NCBI RefSeq assembly: GCF_036108815.1 | Contig: NZ_CP107985.1 | Span: 2,542,001 to 2,606,000 of the forward strand | Length of the DNA: 64,000 bases | Source of the DNA: Streptomyces sp. NBC_00353 | GTDB lineage: Bacteria; Actinomycetota; Actinomycetes; Streptomycetales; Streptomycetaceae | Reading direction: 5' to 3' | Part shown: piece after piece, positions 17,608 to 26,173 of the stretch | Layout: the number at the start of each line of letters is the position of its first letter | How positions within the stretch are numbered: position 1 is the first letter of the stretch | The notes under the pieces: model-generated | The model's input: only the letters and a program-made list of their open reading frames with translations | The model's database searches: none | Told to the model about the DNA's origin: nothing | Made by a program: the position numbers and the translations under genes

Positions 17608-17853
17608 ATGAGCGATGCCGAGCAGACCAACAGCCGACACCACGGACACGTACGGAACATCGTCGAACGGATCAGCGAGCACCACGACCACGCCGCGCGG
17701 CAGCGCGAGGAGAATGAAATGGCCGAGGCGGTCGGTGGGGCCGCTTTCGACCTGGGTGCCGATATCGGACATCCGGGGGTGCCGCACAGTGCGGTCGGCT
17801 ACAACGTCGACGCCGATCTCGGCACCGAGGAACCGCCGGAGCTGCGCTCCTAG
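17608..17853 (+). CDS. Small hydrophilic hypothetical protein
   Basis: An 81-residue acidic and His-rich protein (HHGHVRNIVERISEHHDHAAR) with ATG 17608 behind GGAGG. No family is recognised and no membrane segment or signal is seen. Codon usage looks like a real Streptomyces gene. It lies 138 nt after the WhiB-like gene and ends just before IS remnants. Confidence 0.6.
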   Translation: MSDAEQTNSRHHGHVRNIVERISEHHDHAARQREENEMAEAVGGAAFDLGADIGHPGVPHSAVGYNVDADLGTEEPPELRS

Positions 17854-17924
17854 AAGGCCGATGAAGATCTTGGGTTCTGGTCCTGCCGCGTGAGCGGCGG
17901 GACCAGACTTGTTGTGTGGCGAAG

Positions 17925-18079
17925 GGGGAGAGGTGGTCGGCGATCTCTCCCTCCAAGGCGGACTCCAGCACACGCTTGGTCAGCTGCTGCAGCAGTCCGC
18001 CCTCACCGGTCAACTGGAGCCCGCTCGACCGGCCGGACCTCTTCAACCGCCTCAGCAGAGGCAGTTACGTCGCTCATCA
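17925..18079 (-). pseudogene. IS256-family transposase, N-terminal remnant
   Basis: From ATG 18079 with a good ribosome-binding site (GGAG), the minus strand reads MSDVTASAEAVEEVRP, shifts frame, and continues LTGEGGLLQQLTKRVLESAL then EGEIADHL, the characteristic IS256 transposase N-terminus. It stops making family sense near 17925. Only about 50 of some 410 residues remain. It abuts the truncated end of an IS3 transposase, suggesting IS256 inserted into the IS3 copy. Confidence 0.75.
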
Positions 18080-18100
18080 GGTGTTCTCCTTGATCGGGAG

Positions 18101-18799
18101 TTACACCGTCCGTTTTGCGGTCCCGGTCCGGCCGGTGCTCTGACGCAGGCCCAATCCGCCTATCTCCGTGCGGAATTCAGCGGAGGTGTACTCGCTGCCG
18201 CAGTCGCTGTGCGCCATGCAGCCGCCCTCCAGACCGCCTCGACCGTGCGCCATCCGCAGCGCGTCGACCACCAGGGCAGCACGCTGGTGGCCGGCCATCG
18301 CTTACCCCCGAACACCTCGTGGGTAGCCAGGTCCAACCAGCACGCCAGATACAGCCAGCCATCCCCCGGTGGCCGGGTAGGTAATGTCGCCGACCAGCCG
18401 GGTGCCGGGCCGGACGGCGGTGAAGTCCCGCCCGGTCAGGTCGGGCGCCGGCCCGGCCTGCCGGTCGGGACGGGTCAGCGAACGCCGCCGCCGGCGTGTG
18501 CCACCTGCGATCCCGCGTTCCTGCATGATCCGCTCCACCCGCTTGCGGTTGACCGGCCGGCCCAGCCCGCGCAGCTCGGCGTGCACCCGCGGCACACCAT
18601 AAGCGCCATTCGACGCCAGATGAACCACCGTGATCTCGTGAACCAGGACCTCCTCCGCCCGCGCAGGCACGGACCGGGCCTGCTCGACCTCCAACCGGGC
18701 GTAGAACGGAGAGCGGACCACGCCCAGGACGCGACACAGCAGGGCCACCGGACAGACGGCCTCCTCAGCGCCGATGAACCGGTAGACCACTTCGCTCAC
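18101..18799 (-). pseudogene. IS3-family transposase OrfB, frameshifted and truncated
   Basis: Starting GTG 18799 the minus strand encodes SEVVYRFIGAEEAVCPVALL, then YGVPRVHAELRGLGRPVNRKR (HTH_21) and the start of an rve integrase core (RLVGDITYP). After a frameshift near 18300 it continues ALVVDALRMA and HSDCGSEYTSAEF. The C-terminal third with the last catalytic Glu is absent. IS3 transposases act by a DDE mechanism; this copy is dead. Confidence 0.8.
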
Positions 18800-18857
18800 C
18801 GATCGCTGTCCGTCGCGAAGAAGGCCGCCGCTTTTTCAAGATCTCGATCGTCTTCTG

Positions 18858-19094
18858 CTACTTGGCGTTCTGCCGACGCAACCGCTTGAGCTCCTCGCGC
18901 TCGGCGCTGGTCACCTCGCCGGTCCCGCCCTCACCGCGGTCGATCCGATCACGCTTGACCCAGCTCAGCAGGCTCTCCGGGCTCACCCCGAGATCCCGCG
19001 CGGCCTCCGTGATCGTCTTGTCGAAGGAGTAGGCCAACGCCACCGCGTCCCGCTTGAACTCCTCCGAATACCGCTTCGTGTACTCACTACCCAC
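18858..19094 (-). pseudogene. IS3-family OrfA (HTH) with premature stop
   Basis: MGSEYTKRYSEEFKRDAV followed by ITEAARDLGVSPESLLSWVK and a leucine-zipper-like LKRLRRQNAK is a typical IS3 OrfA. It ends at TAG where relatives continue QQKTIEILKKAAAFF: codons after the TAG still read QKTIEILKK. One G then appears missing in the following run, so two lesions inactivate it. A related fragment lies at 49664. Confidence 0.8.
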
Positions 19095-19119
19095 CTGGCA
19101 CTACTTCCGACCGCGCGGC

Positions 19120-19857
19120 TCAGGTCGGCGGCGGCGCCCAGGGGGCATCGGGTGTCGCCAGACGGTAGGTGGTCACCGTGGTGACCAGGAGCAGCAGCAG
19201 GGTCAGTCCGAGGGCCGCCGCCAACTGCCCGTGCAGGACGAGTTGTGCGCCGACAAGCGCGCCGAGGAACATCGCCAGGACCGCCAGGACCCGTCGGCCG
19301 GGCCGTGGTGCCGCGCCTCCGGCCAGGGTGGAATCGGCTGCGAGTCCGGTCAGGGTGAGGGTGAGCACGGTGGTGGTCATGTCGGGGACGCCGAGGCGCC
19401 GGGCAACGGCGTTCTGCAGCCCCATGCCCAGGCCCAGCAGCACGATCAGGGTGTACTGGACCGCTGTGGTGACGCGGTTGTCGGTGACGAGGGCGGTGAT
19501 GGTGGCCGCGGCGACCAAGGCCGTTTGGGTTCCGGTGGATATGGCCAGCAGTCGCCCGCGATGGGCCGCCAGTCGGACGCCGAGCCGGCCTCCGGCGAGT
19601 GCGCCGGCCAGGAATGCCGCCAGTGACACGATGGATGCCAGGGCGGACAACCCCTGGGCTCCGGCCAGCGCGAAGCCAAGGAAGACCACGTTGCCCGTCA
19701 TGTTGGCGACGAAGACATGTCCGAGTCCAAGGTAGGTCACGGCATCGATCACGCCGGTGACCACGGTCAGCGTCAGCATCAGCGGTGGCAGCGGGCCGTG
19801 CCGGTCGGCACGGGGCGGCATGAGGGTGCGGGCCGCGTCAGTCAGAAGTGCGCGCAT
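19120..19857 (-). CDS. DUF1275 (YoaK-like) membrane protein
   Basis: A 245-residue protein with about six hydrophobic segments. The conserved start VTGVIDAVTYLGLGHVFVAN is followed by MTGNVVFLGFALAG, the signature of DUF1275. GMGLQNAVARRLG and the MTTTVLTLTLTGL helix are also typical. The biochemical role is not known. Its start overlaps the end of the DoxX gene by 20 nt, so both belong to one minus-strand unit with the isochorismatase-like gene upstream. Confidence 0.9.
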   Translation of the reverse strand: MRALLTDAARTLMPPRADRHGPLPPLMLTLTVVTGVIDAVTYLGLGHVFVANMTGNVVFLGFALAGAQGLSALASIVSLAAFLAGALAGGRLGVRLAAHRGRLLAISTGTQTALVAAATITALVTDNRVTTAVQYTLIVLLGLGMGLQNAVARRLGVPDMTTTVLTLTLTGLAADSTLAGGAAPRPGRRVLAVLAMFLGALVGAQLVLHGQLAAALGLTLLLLLVTTVTTYRLATPDAPWAPPPT

Positions 19858-20362
19858 CGACTGTCGTCCTCTCGTCTGTAAGCGGGCGGTGCATGATGGC
19901 GCGAGTGAGCAGGCCGCTCGCCAGGCCGAGAGCGATCGCCGTGACCGACAGCCACACCGGATAGGAGTTCAGGCCGACCGCGTGGTCGGCGGACCAGCGG
20001 CCGGGGCCCGTGAGGGACAGCGCCCCGGTGACGACGACCAGTACCAGGGGGTACTCGTAGCCGTCGTTCTGCACCCACAGCCCGTGCCGCCACTTGACGG
20101 TGATCGCGACGGTCATCACACCGATGGCGACCATGGCCGCCATCGGTGTGAGTGCCCCGAACACCAGGAACAGGCCCGAACCGATCTGGCCGGTACCGGC
20201 CGCCAGTGCGGTGAGCGAGCCACCGCGAAACCCGTCGCGGCGGAACTCCTCGGTTCCTCCTGCCAGACCATGGCCTCCGAGACGGAAGCTCACCTTCTGC
20301 ACTCCGTGGCCGGCTATGAGAAGGCCCACCACCAACCGGAGGATCAGCAGTCCGGTGTCCAT
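19838..20362 (-). CDS. DoxX-family membrane protein
   Basis: A 174-residue membrane protein starting ATG 20362. LLILRLVVGLLIAGHGVQK and the following GGHGLAGGTEEF, then TALAAGTGQIGSGLFLVFGA match DoxX/DUF417-like proteins with four helices. In actinobacteria DoxX has been linked to redox homeostasis and thiosulfate or quinol chemistry; the role here is not shown. It sits between the isochorismatase-like hydrolase (47-nt gap) and DUF1275 (overlap). Confidence 0.88.
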   Translation of the reverse strand: MDTGLLILRLVVGLLIAGHGVQKVSFRLGGHGLAGGTEEFRRDGFRGGSLTALAAGTGQIGSGLFLVFGALTPMAAMVAIGVMTVAITVKWRHGLWVQNDGYEYPLVLVVVTGALSLTGPGRWSADHAVGLNSYPVWLSVTAIALGLASGLLTRAIMHRPLTDERTTVDARTSD

Positions 20363-20409
20363 TGTGTGTCGTTCCTGTTCCTGGGTCTCAGTCCTGTGTC
20401 GGGAGGGGG

Positions 20410-21072
20410 TCAGCCGGCGGCGTGGGCGCCGATGACGGCCTGCGCATAGACGATTCCCAGGCCGTAGGCGCCGCCGTGTTCCTTCACCACGTCGGTAACC
20501 GGCCCGTACGTCTCCGTACGGGCCCAGTCCCGCTGCAGCTCGAGCAGCACCTGCACCCAGGTCACCGGAACGGCACCGGCCTGAACCATGCGCTGGACGG
20601 CGTGTTCGTGGGCCTGCGGGCTGACACCGCCGGACGCGTCGGTCACCACGTAGACCTCGTAGCCCTGGCAAAGGGCGGAGAGCGTGGGCAGAACGACGCA
20701 GACCTCGGTCCACAGACCGGCGATGACGAGCTTCTTGCGACCGGTCGCCTTGACGGCCTCGACGAAGGCGACGTCCTCCCACGCATTCATCGTGGTGCGG
20801 TCGATGATCTTGTGGTCGGGGAAGACGGCGGGCAGTTGCGGCATGATCGGGCCGGAGAAGGACTCGGCGGCCACGGTGCTCAGAACGACGGGGACATCGA
20901 AGACCTTGGCGGCCTTCGCCAGGCCCACGGTCGCGTTGACGATCGCGGTGCGGTCGCCGCTGCCGGTGCCGAAGAACATCTGCGGCTGGTGGTCCACGAA
21001 CAGCACCGCGCAGTTGTCGGCGGTGAGCAGGTCAGGGCTGGGGCCCGCGGTGACCTCGGCGATGTCGACCAT
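20410..21072 (-). CDS. Isochorismatase-family cysteine hydrolase (YcaC-like)
   Basis: A 220-residue cysteine hydrolase. CAVLFVDHQPQMFFGTGSG contains the catalytic Asp, KLVIAGLWTEVCVVLPTLSA the nucleophile Cys with the preceding cis-peptide turn, and VYVVTDASGG the substrate loop. The sequence follows the YcaC subgroup, whose physiological substrate is unsettled. First gene of the three-gene unit with DoxX and DUF1275. Confidence 0.9.
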   Translation of the reverse strand: MVDIAEVTAGPSPDLLTADNCAVLFVDHQPQMFFGTGSGDRTAIVNATVGLAKAAKVFDVPVVLSTVAAESFSGPIMPQLPAVFPDHKIIDRTTMNAWEDVAFVEAVKATGRKKLVIAGLWTEVCVVLPTLSALCQGYEVYVVTDASGGVSPQAHEHAVQRMVQAGAVPVTWVQVLLELQRDWARTETYGPVTDVVKEHGGAYGLGIVYAQAVIGAHAAG

Positions 21073-21202
21073 GAGGGTAGAACCTTTCCATGAGTGGTGA
21101 CGCGGACTGCTGTCCGCGCCGCGGCAGGAACCGTCCTGTGGACGGAGCCTTGGGGGTGGCCCGGGGAGGGGCGGCTGAAGTGCCTGGCTCCCCCCAGGGA
21201 GT

Positions 21203-23083
21203 TCAGAGGGTGAAGCAGGGGTCGAAGAACGTGCCTGCGGTTTCCGGGGCGAGGCCGCGATGTGCCCGCCACTGACGGTGCTGCTCCGACTCCGCGACGG
21301 CCTCGCTGATCGACTCCGCCTGGCGAACGCCCGGCAGGCCTGCCCGGGGGGTGGCCTGGTAGCCGCCGAAGTGCGCCACGGGGCTCCAGGTGGGGCTGAT
21401 GGAGGGCAGCTCCTCGTCGAGGCCCTCGTACTCGGCGGCGGCGTGCACGATCCGGCCCCCGACGACGGTCAGCACCGACTCAATGTGCGGGATGTCCTGC
21501 TCCGGCACGGCGAAGTAGTCGTGGGACAGGACCGCCAGGTCGCCGAAGAAGCCGGGCCGCAAGACGCCCTTGACGTCCTCCTCGCCGGTCAGGGCGGCAC
21601 CGGCCCTGGTGTACATGGCCAGTGCGGTTTCCCGATCGACCCGGTTCTGCGGCGGCCGGAGGGCCGGGCCGCCGAGCGTCCGACCGGTGACCAGCCAGTG
21701 CAGGGCGACCCAGGGGTTGTAGGTGGACACCCGGGTGGCGTCGGTGCCGGCACCGACGGTGAGCCCGCGCTCCAGCATGGCTCGCACCGGCGGGGCCTCC
21801 GCGGCGGCGCCGGGGCCGTACCTCCGGGTGAACGCCTCGCCCTGGAACGACATCCGGTTCTGCACGGACATCGCCCCGCCGAGGGCCGCGACGCGGTCGA
21901 GGCTGTCCCGGGAGACGGTCTCCGCGTGGTCGAACAGCCACCTGTTTCCGGACGGGAACAGCCCCTCCGCGGCGAGCTTCTCGAACACCGCCAGGTCTCG
22001 TCTGATGGTCTCGTCATAAGTCGCGTGCAGGCGGAAGCCCCAACCGTGCTCCATGAGGAGGCGGACCGCCTTCTCGAACGCGGCCTCGTAGTCGCCGCTC
22101 AGTTCGGGGCGCGGCTCGGCGAAGTTCTCGAAGTCGGCGGCGGCCCAGGTCAGGTTCTCACCGGCGCCGTTCAGCCGCAGCCACTCGTCCCCGTCCTCGG
22201 GGCGGACCATCTCGATCCAGCGGGCGAGGTCGTCGAGTTCCTGGCCGGGGGTCTGCGGGAACAGGTGGTAGGCGATGCGCAGCGACAGCCGACCCTCCTT
22301 GGCCAGCTCAGTCACCGTGCCGTAGTTGTCGGGGAAGTTCTGGAAGCCTCCGGCGGCGTCGATCGCGGAGGTCAGCCCGAATCGGTTCAGCTCGCGCAGG
22401 AAGTGCCGGGTGGAGGTCTTTTTGTCCTCACCCTCCAGCGTCGGAGCCTTAGCGAGAGTGGAGTAGAGGATCAGTGCGCTCGGGGCGGCCAGGAGCATGC
22501 CGTTGGGCTCGCCGTTCCTGCCGCGTACGATCTGGCCGCCCTTGGGGTCGGGGGTGTCCTTGGTGTAGCCGACGGCCTGGAGCGCCGCCCGGTTCAGGAT
22601 CGCCGCCTGGTACAGGTGAAGGACGAACACGGGAGTGTCCGGTGCGGCTGCGTTCAGCTCGGCGGGGGTGGGCAGCCGCCGTTCGGCGAACTGCTCGGCG
22701 GACCATCCGCCCACCACACGCACCCACTGGCCCTTGGGGGTCCGGGCCGCTTGCTCGCGGAGCATCGCCAGGCCCTGGCGCAGCGATGTCACGCCGTCCC
22801 AGCGCAGTTCGAGGACGTAGTTCAGGCCTCCTCGGATCACGTGCAGGTGGGCGTCGTTGAGGCCGGGGACCACGCGCCGGCCGAGGGCGTCGACGACAGT
22901 GGTGGCGGGGCCGACAAAGGGAGCGACGTCCGTGTCGTCGCCCACGATCGTGACGCGGCCGTCGCGGATGGCGAGAGCTCCGGCGTGAGGGCGACTGCTG
23001 TCTCCGGTGTAGATCTTTGCATTGCGGACGATTACGTCGGCGGCATCGTCGGCGGCGCGGGGAATCAACCCGCCGACCGGCAT
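21203..23083 (-). CDS. Amidohydrolase of the YtcJ/LAF3 type
   Basis: A 626-residue metal-dependent amidohydrolase. VVPGLNDAHLHVIRGG holds the HxH metal motif, HATYDE and LFDHAETVSRDSL lie in the barrel, and GAGTDATRVSTYNPW provides the C-terminal Asp. A small beta-sandwich (DVIVRNAKIYTGDSSRP) flanks the barrel at the N-terminus. ATG 23083 is preferred with CGAGGTG upstream; an ATG at 23149 is possible. Substrate unknown. It is divergent from the cytochrome bd operon and shares its 430-bp promoter region. Confidence 0.88.
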   Translation of the reverse strand: MPVGGLIPRAADDAADVIVRNAKIYTGDSSRPHAGALAIRDGRVTIVGDDTDVAPFVGPATTVVDALGRRVVPGLNDAHLHVIRGGLNYVLELRWDGVTSLRQGLAMLREQAARTPKGQWVRVVGGWSAEQFAERRLPTPAELNAAAPDTPVFVLHLYQAAILNRAALQAVGYTKDTPDPKGGQIVRGRNGEPNGMLLAAPSALILYSTLAKAPTLEGEDKKTSTRHFLRELNRFGLTSAIDAAGGFQNFPDNYGTVTELAKEGRLSLRIAYHLFPQTPGQELDDLARWIEMVRPEDGDEWLRLNGAGENLTWAAADFENFAEPRPELSGDYEAAFEKAVRLLMEHGWGFRLHATYDETIRRDLAVFEKLAAEGLFPSGNRWLFDHAETVSRDSLDRVAALGGAMSVQNRMSFQGEAFTRRYGPGAAAEAPPVRAMLERGLTVGAGTDATRVSTYNPWVALHWLVTGRTLGGPALRPPQNRVDRETALAMYTRAGAALTGEEDVKGVLRPGFFGDLAVLSHDYFAVPEQDIPHIESVLTVVGGRIVHAAAEYEGLDEELPSISPTWSPVAHFGGYQATPRAGLPGVRQAESISEAVAESEQHRQWRAHRGLAPETAGTFFDPCFTL

Positions 23084-23511
23084 TGTAGGCACCTCGAAAG
23101 ACTCCAAATGACGATTGCGGATTCCGAGTGAAAGGCCGGGTTCCGTCATGCGTGGACGGTCGTGGCGGCCGAGTGGGCGATGGAGGAAGGGCAGGACCGA
23201 TCCTCACTCGAAGTACGTTAGGACTCCCCGGCATTGGCGTGTTGCCTGGCAGTGCACTGCTTTCTGCCCGGAGGTGCACTGGGGGTGCGACGCATCTGCT
23301 TTATTGCGCTGTGAGAACAGATGCAGTGCACCGGCGGGAAAAGTATGTCCACCGGCGGTCCTAGGGTCACCTCAGGAGCCGGCTGTTTCCGGTCGCTTCC
23401 CCTCATGCACGGCGGCGTCCCAGCCGTTGCCCCGGGCTACACAACGGGTGGGTCCGTTTCGAGCCTTACCGCCAGGGCTGCCGGCCCCCGAAATCGACCG
23501 AAAGGAGACTC
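23084..23511. other. Divergent promoter region between amidohydrolase gene and cyd operon
   Basis: A 428-nt gap holding the GTGCAC repeats, the TAGGGT box and, at its right end, the cydA ribosome-binding site AAAGGAG (23500-23506). No coding sequence is supported. Confidence 0.5.
23249..23332. promoter_or_regulatory. Three GTGCACTG/CAGTGCAC motifs and nested inverted repeats upstream of cydA
   Basis: A perfect palindrome GCAGTGCACTGC lies at 23249-23260. GGTGCACTG (23273-23281) and its exact complement CAGTGCACC (23324-23332) form a second inverted repeat, within which GCATCTG (23292-23298) pairs with CAGATGC (23318-23324). A -10-like TAGGGT follows at 23362-23367. The clustering in the amidohydrolase/cydA divergent region suggests operators of an unidentified repressor or activator. 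A canonical Rex site was not seen. Confidence 0.45.
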
Positions 23512-24876
23512 GTGCCCACGCCCGCAGTGGTGGAGATCTCTCGATGGCAATTCGCCATCACCGCAGTGTTTCATATGAGCTTCCCCGCACTGACTGTCGG
23601 ACTCTCCCTCTTCCTGTCGGTGATGTACACGGTCTACGTCAGGACCGAGAATCCGCTGTACCTTCAGATATTTCGTTTCTGGAAGAAGATATTCGCGGTC
23701 GGATTCGGCCTCGGCGTGGTCGCCGGAACCGTCATGACCTTCGAATTCGGTCTCAACTGGGGAAGTTACGCCCATGCTGTCGGGCCGATCCTCGGTGTCA
23801 CGATCGGCATGGAGGTCATCACAGCCTTCTTTCTGGAGGCCGGGTTCATCGGCATCTTGCTGTACGGCGACGGAAGGGTGCGCCCCCGCACCATGGCGTT
23901 CGCCTGCTGGATGATCGTCGTCGGCACCCTGCTGTCCACGACATGGATCCTGTCGGCCAACAGCTGGATGCAGGATCCCGTGGGCTTCACCGAGGTCAAG
24001 GGCCAGTTCTGGGCGAGCGACTGGTGGCACGTGCTGTTCAACCCGGCGTTCTCCTACAGGTACCCGCACATCCTGCTTGCCGTACTGATCAGCGCCTGCT
24101 GGTTCATCGGCGGGATCGCCGCCTGGTACCTGGTCAAGCAGCGGGCGCTTCCTTTCGCACGCCGCACCCTGTCCATCGCCCTCGGAGTGCTGGCCATCCT
24201 GATGCCCGTACAGCTGTATGTGGGGGACGCGACCGCTGCGTTCATGGGCGCGCACCAGCCAGCGAAGCTCCAGGCCTTCGAGGGCAACTGGAAGACCGAC
24301 AACAACGGCTACAACCTGCTCGTGGTGCCGAACACGGACAAGGGCGAGAACGAGCTCCATGTCGAAATACCTCACCTGGGCGCCGTCATCGGCAAGGATC
24401 TGACCGGTAAGGCGAACGTCCCCGGTCTGCTGCAGACGCCGAAGGACGATCGCCCCAACATGTGGTCGGCTTTTTACGGCTTCCGGGCGATGTACTTCAC
24501 CGCCCTGGCGATGTTCGCCATGGCCTTCGCCGGAGTGGTACTGCGGCTGCGCGGCAGGCTGTACACCGCCCGGCGGTTCCACCGGCTGATGGTCTGGATG
24601 GCCCCCGCCGGTGTCATAGCGATCAGCGGCGGCTGGATCACGGCGGAGACCGGCCGCCAGCCCTGGGTCGTCTACGGCCTGATCCGCACCAGTGACGCCG
24701 TCTCCCATCTCTCCCTCGGCGCGGCGATCGCCAGCCTCATCGGCTTCGTCGGCGTCTACGCGCTGCTGCTTGGGCTGTGGATCCGCTACATCGTCCGCAC
24801 AGTGCGGACCGGCCCCGAATACCTGGTGGCGGACGTTGGTCCCATCGTCAACCGGTCCGAGGTAAACCATGCTTGA
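23512..24876 (+). CDS. cydA: Cytochrome bd oxidase subunit I
   Basis: A 454-residue quinol oxidase subunit with about nine membrane helices. SRWQFAITAVFHMSFPALTV contains the first haem-ligand His, FGLNWGSYAHAVGPILG and EAGFIGILLYG are conserved core helices, and ETGRQPWVVYG is the hallmark near the quinol site. The Q-loop is the short form usual in actinobacteria. It reduces O2 to water from menaquinol under low oxygen. GTG 23512 follows AAAGGAG. Its stop overlaps the start of cydB by 8 nt. Confidence 0.97.
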   Translation: MPTPAVVEISRWQFAITAVFHMSFPALTVGLSLFLSVMYTVYVRTENPLYLQIFRFWKKIFAVGFGLGVVAGTVMTFEFGLNWGSYAHAVGPILGVTIGMEVITAFFLEAGFIGILLYGDGRVRPRTMAFACWMIVVGTLLSTTWILSANSWMQDPVGFTEVKGQFWASDWWHVLFNPAFSYRYPHILLAVLISACWFIGGIAAWYLVKQRALPFARRTLSIALGVLAILMPVQLYVGDATAAFMGAHQPAKLQAFEGNWKTDNNGYNLLVVPNTDKGENELHVEIPHLGAVIGKDLTGKANVPGLLQTPKDDRPNMWSAFYGFRAMYFTALAMFAMAFAGVVLRLRGRLYTARRFHRLMVWMAPAGVIAISGGWITAETGRQPWVVYGLIRTSDAVSHLSLGAAIASLIGFVGVYALLLGLWIRYIVRTVRTGPEYLVADVGPIVNRSEVNHA

Positions 24877-26173
24877 GTACACGTCATACGCCTTGGTCCT
24901 GTTCGCGCTCGGTGCCTATCTGCTGCTCGACGGCTACGACCTGGGCATCGGCATCCTGAGCCTGTTCGACCGCAGCGACCGGCGGCGCAAGGAGTACAAC
25001 GAGCTGATCGCCACCGCCTGGGACGCCAACGAGAGTTGGCTCATTCTGGCCGGGGTGGCGTTGTGGGCGGGCCTGCCCGGTGTCTACGCCACCGTGCTGC
25101 CCGGCGTCTACCTGCCGCTCGTGGTCATGCTGCTGGCCTTCGTGCTGCGCGGCGCGGCCATCGAGCTGCAGAGCGCCGCCCCCGGCTACCTGCGCGGCTG
25201 GGGGCTCGTCTTCGGGCTCTCCTCCCTGGTGGCCTCGCTGTGCCAGGGGCTCGTGGCCGGAGCCGTTCTGTCCGGACTGCCCCATCGCGGTGGGGTGTTC
25301 ACCGGGGACACCTTCGACTGGTTCACGCCGTACAGCGTGCTTTGTGCCCTCGGGCTGGCGGCCGTGCATCTGCTGGCCGGCGCCGCATGGCTGCAGGACA
25401 AGACCGTGGGGACCGCCCACCACCGGGCGGGCCTGCTGGGTCGGCCGCTGCTTCTGACAGTCGCGGCGGCCGGCGTGGTCCTGGCGCTCGGGCTCTCGCT
25501 CGCCGACCCGCAGCGCTTCCGTTTTGACGAGCCGCTCCGCACAACCTTGTTCGGCCTGGCCGTGGCCGCCGCCATGGTCTGCGGGGCCATCGCGTGGTAC
25601 GGCTTCGGCCGCCGACCCGACTGGCGTCCGTTCGCCGCCGTGGCCGGTGTGGAGGCGGCGGGCCTGCTCGCGCTCGTGGCCGCCACCGCGCCCGTCGTCG
25701 TCCCGCCCAACCTGACCGTGCACGCCGCGGCCAGCCCGCACGGTTCGCAGCTGTTCCTGCTCATCGGGGTGGGCGGATGCATGCCGGTAGTCCTGGCGTA
25801 CAACATCTACGCGTGGTGGGTCTTCCGCGGGAAGTTCACCCAGCCGGCGGCCCTCACCGACCAGTCACCGGCCCTCACCGACTCCGTCGGCCCGTCCGAC
25901 ATCACCGCCGCCGAGGAGCACACCGCTGACGCGCCAGTGTCGCGTGCACCAGGCGACGGTCCGCGTGCGGCCGTCGTCGTCAGGCGCGTGCTAGTGACGC
26001 TCCTCGCCGTTGCCGCGGCGGCCGTCTCGCAGGACATCTTCGGCGGCGTGGCCACGTGGATCGATCCGACTGGGATCGCGGTGTTCTCTGTCACCGCACT
26101 CGCCGTATGGATTCGATCCGACCGCCGCTCCGCATCCGCCGGCGAATTCGACCTCCGGGCAGCCGAACGATGA
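24869..26173 (+). CDS. cydB: Cytochrome bd oxidase subunit II
   Basis: A 434-residue multi-helix membrane protein. LLLDGYDLGIGILSLF at the N-terminus, WDANESWLILAGVALWAGLP and the YNIYAWWVFRGKF near the end of the conserved part identify CydB. The last 90 residues add a Pro/Ala-rich loop and another hydrophobic stretch not seen in shorter homologues. ATG 24869 overlaps cydA. The stop overlaps the start of cydD (ATGA), so all four cyd genes are translationally coupled. Confidence 0.96.
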   Translation: MLEYTSYALVLFALGAYLLLDGYDLGIGILSLFDRSDRRRKEYNELIATAWDANESWLILAGVALWAGLPGVYATVLPGVYLPLVVMLLAFVLRGAAIELQSAAPGYLRGWGLVFGLSSLVASLCQGLVAGAVLSGLPHRGGVFTGDTFDWFTPYSVLCALGLAAVHLLAGAAWLQDKTVGTAHHRAGLLGRPLLLTVAAAGVVLALGLSLADPQRFRFDEPLRTTLFGLAVAAAMVCGAIAWYGFGRRPDWRPFAAVAGVEAAGLLALVAATAPVVVPPNLTVHAAASPHGSQLFLLIGVGGCMPVVLAYNIYAWWVFRGKFTQPAALTDQSPALTDSVGPSDITAAEEHTADAPVSRAPGDGPRAAVVVRRVLVTLLAVAAAAVSQDIFGGVATWIDPTGIAVFSVTALAVWIRSDRRSASAGEFDLRAAER

